From Candidatus Latescibacterota bacterium (lineage in GTDB: Bacteria > Latescibacterota > Latescibacteria > Latescibacterales > Latescibacteraceae), in assembly GCA_016927495.1 (NCBI GenBank), contig JAFGMP010000324.1, positions 1 to 35,213 of the forward strand: DNA of 35,213 nt, in the 5' to 3' direction. Of this stretch, positions 7,706 to 13,961 are shown in pieces (position 1 is the first letter of the stretch; each line of letters starts with the position of its first letter). A model generated the notes under the pieces. It saw only the letters and a program-made list of their open reading frames with translations. It ran no database searches and was not told the DNA's origin. The position numbers were made by a program, and so were the translations under genes.

Positions 7706-8947
7706 ATGAATTCCGGGAGAATCAAACATGGAATTTCAGGATTATTAAACCGCCTGAACCGGCGTAATTTTCTGAAAGGATCAGGACTCGCCGTTTTAAC
7801 GGGAGCAGCGGGCTGCAGTGTAAAAGCCCCGGTAAAAACATCTGCCATAACCATTCCGACATATGAATCTATAGGGGTCAAACCGATAATAAATTGTTTG
7901 GGAACTCATACAAACCGCGGCGGTTCCCTTATGCTTCCCGAGGTTATTAAGGCTATTGAGGAAGGGAACAAGCATTATGTCCGTATGGACGATCTCATGG
8001 AAAAAGTCGGAGAACGGCTTGCCGAATTGACCGGTGCGGAATTCGGGTGTGTAACATCAGGCGCCGCAGGAGCGATGTTTGCCGCAACCTGTGCCTGTGT
8101 GGCGGGAACCGATCCTGAAAAAATGGCGCTTCTGCCCGACACAACGGGAATGAAAAATGAAGTGCTTGTAGCCAAAGATCAGCGTCATGTATATGACCGC
8201 TCGATCTGGATGGCCGGTGTCAAAATGATCGAGGCTGAGACTGCTGAAGAAATGGAGTCGAAAGTTACCGACAAAACGGCCATGATTGATGTATGGGGCG
8301 AGGTGCTTCATCTGAGCAGGATTTCATTGAAAGATATGATCAGCATCGGCAAAAAGCACGGCATTCCGGTAATGGTTGATGCCGCAGCGGAACGTCCCGA
8401 TGTACCGAACGTATACCTTAAGGCCGGAGCTGATCTGGTTTGTTACAGCGGCGGGAAATGTATGCGCGGTCCGCAAAGCGCTGGGTTGCTTTTGGGCCGT
8501 AAAGACCTTGTCAGGGCTGCTTTCCTGAACATATCCCCGCATCATGCTCTCGGCCGTCCTATGAAAGTCGGCAAAGAGGAAATTTTGGGGATGCTCGCCG
8601 CAACGGAAATGTGGGTACATGGCCGTGACCATAAAGCCGAATGGCTGGAATGGGAACGTAAGCTGAAATACATCAGCGATGCGGTCGTATCGATTCCGAC
8701 AGTTAAAGCTGAAGTACAACAGCCCGACAGGCCATCGAATTATGCGCCGCGGCTTTCCATAACCTGGGACCAGAATACGGTAAAAATTAAACCTGGCGAT
8801 GTTAACGAACAGTTGTATCAAGGTAATCCGGGAATTGAAATGCCCTATGGTAGAAACGGCATGACTATTATGTCCTATATGCTCGAAGAGGGCGATGAAG
8901 TACCTGTTGCACAAAGGTTGAAAGAAGTGTTATCAGGAGCGGTATAA
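7706..8947 (+). CDS. Tat-exported SelA/DgaE-like PLP-dependent enzyme (probable ammonia-lyase or related), possible lipoprotein
   Basis: 413 residues from the ATG at 7706, chosen because AGGAGG lies seven bases upstream; an in-frame ATG at 7685 precedes that site. The leader has a twin-arginine motif (NRRNFLKGSG) and a lipobox-like TGAAGC with C37, so it may be a Tat lipoprotein. The fold-type I PLP enzyme follows, resembling selenocysteine synthase SelA and D-glucosaminate-6-phosphate ammonia-lyase DgaE: a GCVTSGAAGA phosphate-binding loop, the D-A-A aspartate in VMVDAAAERP, and PLP lysine K251 in CYSGGKCMRGPQ. SelA itself is cytoplasmic and works on tRNA, so selenium metabolism is unlikely. 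Neighbouring deacetylases, amidohydrolase and RidA suggest an amino acid or amino-sugar-acid lyase. The exact reaction is unknown. Confidence 0.85.
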   Translation: MNSGRIKHGISGLLNRLNRRNFLKGSGLAVLTGAAGCSVKAPVKTSAITIPTYESIGVKPIINCLGTHTNRGGSLMLPEVIKAIEEGNKHYVRMDDLMEKVGERLAELTGAEFGCVTSGAAGAMFAATCACVAGTDPEKMALLPDTTGMKNEVLVAKDQRHVYDRSIWMAGVKMIEAETAEEMESKVTDKTAMIDVWGEVLHLSRISLKDMISIGKKHGIPVMVDAAAERPDVPNVYLKAGADLVCYSGGKCMRGPQSAGLLLGRKDLVRAAFLNISPHHALGRPMKVGKEEILGMLAATEMWVHGRDHKAEWLEWERKLKYISDAVVSIPTVKAEVQQPDRPSNYAPRLSITWDQNTVKIKPGDVNEQLYQGNPGIEMPYGRNGMTIMSYMLEEGDEVPVAQRLKEVLSGAV

Positions 8948-8966
8948 TAGTGTTTTTTTAAAAATA

Positions 8967-8991
8967 ACCACAAAGGCAGGAAGACACGAAG
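8967..8991. repeat. Short dispersed-type repeat (ACCACAAAGGCA...CACGAAG family)
   Basis: This 25-base stretch is built of ACCA, AAGGCA and CACGAAG units and resembles the sequence at 34860-34883. Similar ACCACAAAGGCACGAAGG sequences are scattered through intergenic regions of many bacterial genomes. Two copies in one window support a dispersed family; a function is unknown. Confidence 0.45.
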
Positions 8992-9090
8992 TTAAAAAAA
9001 TTTGAATTTATATAAATATTTATAAAAAAAATTTGTTTTCATTGTTGTGTTTTTTATGGGTAAATGTTAAAACATAATTGAGGAAATTAC

Positions 9091-9477
9091 ATGTTAAAGA
9101 AAACATTCTTTCCGGAACTTTTATTGTGTGTATTTTGCCTTACAGGATTAGTTACGGCAGAAGAAGAATCTGCGAATGTTGCAGGTACGTGGTCAATCAC
9201 CATTAAATTCATAGCAGGTACAGGGAATCATACCGCCGTGATCGAGCAAAAAGGTGAAAAATTATCGGGTACATATAAAGGTGAGATCATTGAAGGAACG
9301 CTGAACGGTACTGTTAAAGGTAATACTGTCGATTTCAGCGGATTTCTGAAACATGAAGCTACGGGTGTCAGTTTTCACTATACAGGTACAGTCGATGGCG
9401 ACACCATGAGCGGTACGGTGGAAATGGGGGAGTACTGGACTGCAACATGGACAGCGAAACGGGCAAAAAAAAGTTAA
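9091..9477 (+). CDS. Small secreted beta-rich protein of unknown function
   Basis: 128 residues. A Sec signal covers residues 1-23 (ending GLVTA before EEES). The mature part is about 105 residues of alternating strands with many Gly/Thr turns: GTWSITIKF, then GEKLSGTYKG, GTLNGTVKGNTV and GDTMSGTVEMGE. The pattern is that of a small lipocalin-like or streptavidin-like beta-barrel, a shape I infer from strand periodicity only. A start with GAGGAAATTAC before ATG is acceptable. It is 143 bp after the PLP enzyme in the same direction and may belong to the same export cluster, or be read from its own promoter in the AT-rich gap. I do not recognise a named family. Confidence 0.7.
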   Translation: MLKKTFFPELLLCVFCLTGLVTAEEESANVAGTWSITIKFIAGTGNHTAVIEQKGEKLSGTYKGEIIEGTLNGTVKGNTVDFSGFLKHEATGVSFHYTGTVDGDTMSGTVEMGEYWTATWTAKRAKKS

Positions 9478-9605
9478 ACTGTCAGTATTGTATGTTGTTC
9501 GTTCAGCATATAATAAATATACTATATTAATTGTGCCGTCAAATGGATGTATTCCATATGTTATACTGATTTTAATTTGAAACAAACTGAGAAAAAGAAA
9601 ATCAC

Positions 9606-9858
9606 ATAGAGAAATTCAATAAAATTCTTTTAAAAATTTTAAAAGGTAAATCAGACGCAAATATACAATTTTCTGATTTGCGACATTTACTTTTAAACCT
9701 TGGATTTGAAGACCGTATTCGTGGCAGTCATCATTTATTTCGTATCCGGAATTGAAGAAAAAATTAACATACAAAAAGAAAGTAATAATGCTAAATCATA
9801 TCAGGTACGTCAAATAAGAAATGTATTAATAAAATATGGTATGGGAGATGACAATTAA
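9606..9858 (+). pseudogene. hicA: Decayed hicA toxin gene (lost start codon and frameshift)
   Basis: The first frame reads EKFNKILLKI, then SDLRHLLLNLGFEDR and RGSHHLF before a stop at 9753-9755. A +1 shift near 9745 restores the rest of the family: IEEKINIQKE, then YQVRQIRNVLIKYGM and a TAA at 9856-9858. Together these give a full HicA-type mRNA interferase (double-stranded-RNA-binding-like fold), including the conserved GSHH histidines. No ATG, GTG or TTG exists between the upstream in-frame stop (9588-9590) and the first conserved residues; an ATA at 9606 sits where ATG is expected. Two lesions make loss of function likely. The stop overlaps the hicB ATG (TAATG), the usual hicAB arrangement. 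Confidence 0.8.
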
Positions 9859-10070
9859 TGAAAAAGTATGAAATTATTATTTACTGGAGTGATGAAGACC
9901 AAGCTTTTATCGCTGATGTACCACAACTTCCGGGATGCATGGCACACGGAGGTTCCCAGGAAGAAGCACTCAAAAACGTAAATGAAGCAGTTCAACTCTG
10001 GATTGATACTGCCTTAGAATTTGGAGATCCGGTACCTGCACCGATAGGACGCCGTTTAATGTTTGCATAG
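9858..10070 (+). CDS. hicB: HicB family antitoxin
   Basis: 70 residues with the HicB N-terminal fold: KYEIIIYWSDEDQAFIADVP, then QLPGCMAHG and a helix ending with EAVQLWIDTALEFG. HicB neutralises HicA and often represses the operon, using an added DNA-binding tail; this copy is of the short type without an obvious tail. Its ATG overlaps the hicA stop by one base. Because hicA is broken, this antitoxin is probably a relic still being translated, or an immunity function against a related HicA elsewhere. Confidence 0.88.
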   Translation: MKKYEIIIYWSDEDQAFIADVPQLPGCMAHGGSQEEALKNVNEAVQLWIDTALEFGDPVPAPIGRRLMFA

Positions 10071-10217
10071 TTTTTTTGCACATTTCTTAAGTGAATTTCA
10101 ACGGGGGAATGTTAATAGTTCGCTTTAGTCATAGGTAATTTACAGATAATAATTATATATAGCTATACCTGTTTTGTAAACATCAGAAAGCAACACAATA
10201 CGCCACAGGAGATTAAT

Positions 10218-11162
10218 ATGAGAGAAAAGTCGATCATTGTAATACTATGCATGCTGAGCTTCTTTTTTATATGGATCGTTACCGATACGGTTAACGGGCA
10301 GGTTGGTGTCTTTTCAAAAAATGACCTTATCGAATATACGCCGTTATGGGAAGGTGAACGGTTTCCCGACGGACGTCCGAAAGTACCTGATGATATTCTC
10401 GAACGTATGAAAAATGTAGCAATCGAGGAAGCCTGGGCAGTGTTGCGGAACCATGATTACACACAGCAGTTCGAGCGCAACTGGGTAGTTACTGAGGAGA
10501 ATCCTGTGCTGGTCGGCAGGGCTGTCACCGCATTCTTTCTGCCGCTGCGGCCTGATGTAAACGATATGATCAAGAAAAAAGGTGAGCAGGAAGGCCGTAT
10601 CGGAGGCCAGAATTCCTGGATAATCGATACCCTTGTCAAAGGCGATGTGATTGTGGTCGATATGTTCGGTAAAGTAACTGACGCAACCTTTCTCGGCGAT
10701 AATCTCGCAAACTCGATCTATGTGAAATCAGGCGGAACCGGTGTGGTGATCGACGGTGGTGCCCGTGATATAGAGGGTGTCCTCGAGATCCCGGATTTTC
10801 CCATATTCAACCGTGGCTGGGATCCATCCTATCTCAAAGATATGATGCTTATGGGCATCAATACGCCTATCCGTATAGGAAACGCCGCTGTTATGCCGGG
10901 CGATGTCGTTCTCGGAAAGAAGGAAGGCATAATATTCATTCCGGCGCATCTTGCACAGGAGGTTGTCGAGTCATCCGAAATTATCAGCCTTCGTGACAAA
11001 TTCGGGCATCAACGTCTTCGTGAGGGGAAATATACACCAGGGGAAATCGACCGTAAATGGACCGACGACATTGAAAAAGATTTTACGGAATGGCTTAAGG
11101 AACGCGGCAATGATCTGACACCGTACCAGCGTGAGAAACTGCTCAAAGGCAGAACTTGGTGA
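10218..11162 (+). CDS. Exported RraA-like protein (HMG/CHA aldolase-fold)
   Basis: 314 residues; AGGAG seven bases before the ATG. A hydrophobic N-terminus (residues 5-27, ending TVNG before QVG) is a signal peptide or membrane anchor. The RraA fold is clear from about residue 95: VKGDVIVVDMFG, FLGDNLAN around 159, then GTGVVIDGGARD with R183/D184, which match the Arg/Asp that bind substrate and metal in 4-hydroxy-4-methyl-2-oxoglutarate aldolases, and the end strands VMPGDVVLGKKEG. Aldolase-type members cleave or decarboxylate 2-keto acids; others merely bind proteins. At 314 residues it is longer than the usual 160-230, with added N- and C-terminal helical parts. Export is unusual. A keto-acid product of the PLP enzyme/RidA steps would be a logical substrate, but this is inference. 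Confidence 0.83.
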   Translation: MREKSIIVILCMLSFFFIWIVTDTVNGQVGVFSKNDLIEYTPLWEGERFPDGRPKVPDDILERMKNVAIEEAWAVLRNHDYTQQFERNWVVTEENPVLVGRAVTAFFLPLRPDVNDMIKKKGEQEGRIGGQNSWIIDTLVKGDVIVVDMFGKVTDATFLGDNLANSIYVKSGGTGVVIDGGARDIEGVLEIPDFPIFNRGWDPSYLKDMMLMGINTPIRIGNAAVMPGDVVLGKKEGIIFIPAHLAQEVVESSEIISLRDKFGHQRLREGKYTPGEIDRKWTDDIEKDFTEWLKERGNDLTPYQREKLLKGRTW

Positions 11163-11214
11163 TGTGAGGATAATTTATTAATAGAACTGACCCGGAATAT
11201 TCATAAAAAAATAG

Positions 11215-11252
11215 AACGCGGATTCACACAGATTGTACGGATTTTCACGGAT
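11215..11252. repeat. Short dispersed-type repeat (GCGGATT...CACGGAT family)
   Basis: A 38-base intergenic sequence made of repeated GATT/GGAT units spaced by CACA, GTAC and TTCAC. Sequences of the kind CGGATTTCACAGATTACACGG occur as short interspersed repeats in many bacterial genomes. Only one copy is visible in this window, so the call rests on recall of that family. Confidence 0.4.
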
Positions 11253-11298
11253 CAAAACATAATACGAATATATTTTTCAATTTCGAGGCAATATTTCT

Positions 11299-12657
11299 AT
11301 GAAACGTCGAGTTTTTCTTGGTAAAACCACGGTAACAGCAGCAGCCGCTGCCGGGTTTGGAGGGTGTTCTCCTAATGAACGGGAACCGGTTCGCTCATCT
11401 GGTGATAAGACGGTATCAGTTGTCGACGAGAACGGTCTGATCGGCGGAAAAACACTCACCGAACTTCGCGACTTCTATCGCTATGATCTTTTCGATGACT
11501 TTATCCCGTTCCATGACAAGTATGTCATTGACCACGAGTACGGCGGTTTCATTGTCAGCATCGATCGTGACGGCACCATGCTTGCCTCTGATAAATATGC
11601 ACGATATCTCGGCCGCGGCCTGTTTACTTACGGGTATCTGTACAACAATCTCGACAACAATCCGAAACACTTCGAAACGCTCCGTAAAGCGGTGGAATTC
11701 ACGCTCCCTCACAAACCATCAGGCGACAACCTGTGGCCGGAAAAGTTTTCACGTGACGGTAAACTCCTGAGCGGCCCCACGAACCGTATCTACGAAGACC
11801 TCTTTATCGCCAACGGGCTTTCCGAGTATGCCAAAGCTGTCGGTGATGACACCTACTGGAATATGGCGAAGGAACTGCTGCTGAAATGCCTGAAAATATA
11901 CGACCGACCGGATTATCCGCCTGCCGAAAAGGATATTTTCACCGGTGTCGACGGCATCAGTGTTCCCGCACCCCGTATTCAGGGGCACTGGATGTGCCTC
12001 ATGGATCAGGCGACCGGTATGCTCGAATACAAAAATGACTCCGAGGTCGAGGAGGTCGCCGCACGGTCTGTCGATGCGGTGCTGAACCATCATTTTAATC
12101 CCGAATACCGGCTTAATAACGAGGTTATCAATCATGATCTGTCACGGGTGGATAATCCGCTTGCCGATTATGTGGATATGGGGCACTGCACGGAGACCTC
12201 TTGGATGGCCATGTACGAGGCGGTTCGCCGTAAAGACCGGGCGCTGTTCGACCTTGCGGCTCAGCGGCTGAAACGTCACGCCGAAGTTGCATGGGATGAT
12301 GTCTACGGCGGCCTTTTGCACACCCTGCACAATGTCGACAACAACACATGGGGTTTGGGCAAGGCACAGTATCTTCAGGCGGAGATGCTTGTCGGTGCGC
12401 TCTGTGTCATCGAACATACCGGCGCCGGGTGGGCAAAGGAACTGTTTACCCGGCTCTATACCTATGTCAGGGAGAAATTCCCGCTCAAACAGTACGGTTA
12501 TCCGCTCTGGATCGATTATGCCGACCGCTGGGTCACCTTCGAACCGCATACCGGTCGGGCCGAAAACTTTCACCATCCCCGTCACCTTATGCTTAATCTG
12601 CTGAGCATCGAACGTATGATCGAACGGGGAGGGAAGGTGTCCGGGGTGTTTGGGTGA
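11299..12657 (+). CDS. Tat-exported N-acylglucosamine 2-epimerase (AGE) family protein, possible lipoprotein
   Basis: 452 residues. The leader has KRRVFLGK followed by an alanine-rich core and GFGGC (C22 or C23 region), suggesting Tat export and perhaps lipidation. The rest is the (alpha/alpha)6 barrel of the AGE/cellobiose 2-epimerase superfamily: RGLFTYGYLYNN near residue 110, GHWMCLMDQATG in the middle, H296 in DMGHCTETSW, and FHHPRHLMLNL at 424-434, whose histidines fall where AGE enzymes have their second catalytic histidine. Such enzymes interconvert GlcNAc/ManNAc or epimerise glucose-type sugars. Codons are GC-richer than in the flanking accessory genes. A mutated 3' copy lies at 13534-13758. 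The acetyl-sugar context fits an amino-sugar substrate, which is inference. Confidence 0.85.
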   Translation: MKRRVFLGKTTVTAAAAAGFGGCSPNEREPVRSSGDKTVSVVDENGLIGGKTLTELRDFYRYDLFDDFIPFHDKYVIDHEYGGFIVSIDRDGTMLASDKYARYLGRGLFTYGYLYNNLDNNPKHFETLRKAVEFTLPHKPSGDNLWPEKFSRDGKLLSGPTNRIYEDLFIANGLSEYAKAVGDDTYWNMAKELLLKCLKIYDRPDYPPAEKDIFTGVDGISVPAPRIQGHWMCLMDQATGMLEYKNDSEVEEVAARSVDAVLNHHFNPEYRLNNEVINHDLSRVDNPLADYVDMGHCTETSWMAMYEAVRRKDRALFDLAAQRLKRHAEVAWDDVYGGLLHTLHNVDNNTWGLGKAQYLQAEMLVGALCVIEHTGAGWAKELFTRLYTYVREKFPLKQYGYPLWIDYADRWVTFEPHTGRAENFHHPRHLMLNLLSIERMIERGGKVSGVFG

Positions 12658-12815
12658 GAGATTTTTTCACCATGAAGCACATTAAGGAAAGAATAGAAAG
12701 CATTCATATTTTAAAAAGGATTAAAAATGTGGAATATCTATTCTTTACAAACTAATAAGAAGTTTATATATTTGCTATGTAATGGTCTATCTAAATTTAA
12801 TTGATATAAAATAAA

Positions 12816-13301
12816 ATGAAACAGAGCGTATATATAGAGACATCAATTTTCAGTTATTTAACTGCCCATCTCAGTCGAAATCTGATAACCGCTGCATGGC
12901 AGCAGATCACATTTGAATGGTGGTCATTACATCGGAATGGTTTCGAGTTATATATTTCTGAACTGGTTGTGGCGGAAGCTGAAAGAGGTGATACACAAGC
13001 TGCAGAAAAAAGGCTTGCAGAACTCCATGGTATACCCGAACTTTCAATAACTGAAGAAGCTATTGCATTTGCGGAAAAATTGATTAAGGGAGGAGCTCTA
13101 CCTCATAATGCCGCTGATGATGCTATGCATATTTCTGTAGCAGCAGTTCATGGTATCGATTATCTTTTAACTTGGAACTGCCGACATATTAATAATGCCG
13201 AAATGAAACCATTTATACGGAAAATATGTAACGACTACGGTTATATATACCCTGAGATTTGTACACCGCAGGAACTCATGGGAGAAATAAACGATGAGTG
13301 A
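12816..13301 (+). CDS. PIN-domain protein, VapC-type toxin
   Basis: 161 residues with the PIN ribonuclease pattern: YIETSIFSYL at the start (E8 takes the place of the first aspartate), YISELVVAEAERGD with E54, then HNAADDAMHISVAAVHG (D101/D102) and YLLTWNCRHI. PIN toxins cleave RNA using a cluster of acidic residues and Mg2+. This subfamily, with TWNCRHI in the last strand, usually sits directly before a short partner of 55-70 residues, as here, with an 8-bp overlap. The gene is AT-richer than the AGE gene upstream. It lies between the AGE gene and a fragment of a second AGE gene, consistent with insertion. Confidence 0.87.
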   Translation: MKQSVYIETSIFSYLTAHLSRNLITAAWQQITFEWWSLHRNGFELYISELVVAEAERGDTQAAEKRLAELHGIPELSITEEAIAFAEKLIKGGALPHNAADDAMHISVAAVHGIDYLLTWNCRHINNAEMKPFIRKICNDYGYIYPEICTPQELMGEINDE

Positions 13302-13479
13302 CGAAATTATCCGTGAACTATGGCAAATCAAAGATGCCATAAGCAGGGAAGCAAATTACAATCCTCGTAGATTAGGGGATTTACTGCAAAAAAGACAGAA
13401 TACAAGTGTTAGGAAAGTTGTAGATTTGTCAGCCCGGAGAAAAACTGCGAAGGGTCAAACTCTGAAAGCATCTGACTGA
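13294..13479 (+). CDS. Small partner of the PIN toxin, probable antitoxin
   Basis: 61 residues, starting inside the last codons of the PIN gene (8-bp overlap), so translation is coupled. It reads DEIIRELWQIKDAISREANY at the N-terminus, a helix common in short proteins that follow this PIN subfamily, and has a basic C-terminus (RRKTAKGQ). No DNA-binding fold is obvious. The antitoxin role is inferred from position and length; toxin-first order is less common than antitoxin-first. Confidence 0.7.
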   Translation: MSDEIIRELWQIKDAISREANYNPRRLGDLLQKRQNTSVRKVVDLSARRKTAKGQTLKASD

Positions 13480-13533
13480 ACCAATTATTTAACCTATTTG
13501 TCTGTATCAAATTTTGAGTTAAGTAGATTGTAA

Positions 13534-13758
13534 AAAAAGGAAATGTTCACACGGCTCTATACCTATGTCAGTGAAAAATTTCCGCTCAAGCAGTACGGCT
13601 ACCCGCTCTGGATCGATTAAGCTGACCGCTGGGTCACTTTCGAACCTCATACTGGCAGGGCTGAAAACTTTCACCACCCCCGTCACCTCATGCTCAATCT
13701 ACTGAGTATCGAACGTATGATCGAACGGGGAGGGGAAGTGTCGGGTGTATTTGGGTGA
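13534..13758 (+). pseudogene. 3' remnant of a second AGE-family epimerase gene
   Basis: From FTRLYTYV through FHHPRHLM to SGVFG the translation matches the last 70 residues of the AGE protein ending at 12657, with only three differences: Arg to Ser, Tyr to an in-frame TAA stop at 13618-13620, and Lys to Glu. By contrast about 22 codons differ silently. Homology begins near AAAGG at 13534 and ends at the shared TGA. So it was a constrained gene for a long time and became a fragment recently. The 5' part is absent; the toxin/antitoxin pair occupies the intervening DNA. Confidence 0.88.
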
Positions 13759-13961
13759 GGGATGGATTTGTTTGAATTTTTGATAATAATACAAAGTTAT
13801 TTATATATCAGTTGAATACCTTGTTTTTGTATCTTGAATCTTAGAATGATAAAATAATGTGTTGTTTTGCTTGAGAAAGTATATCAATAATATTGTGTAA
13901 AATAAAAAAGTAATATAGTTTGTGTATTAGAGTTATGATAGTAATAAAAAAGGTTTATAAG

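Noticed and set aside
8324..8914. 196-aa open frame on the minus strand opposite the PLP enzyme
   Set aside because: It is a shadow of the conserved PLP gene and has no ribosome site or recognisable motif.
7706..8947. Annotation as selenocysteine synthase (SelA)
   Set aside because: The fold is shared, but the Tat leader, the operon context and the absence of any selenocysteine genes here argue against a tRNA-dependent cytoplasmic role.
12669..12690. Possible third copy of the ACCACGAAGG-type repeat (CACCATGAAGCACATTAAGG)
   Set aside because: The similarity is too weak and short to separate from chance in AT-rich DNA.
12440..13758. Direct repeats of the AGE 3' end flanking the PIN module as transposon ends or an attachment-site duplication
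   Set aside because: The homology follows codons, with mostly silent differences, and stops at the stop codon, so it reflects paralogous genes rather than insertion-sequence ends; no transposase or integrase is present.
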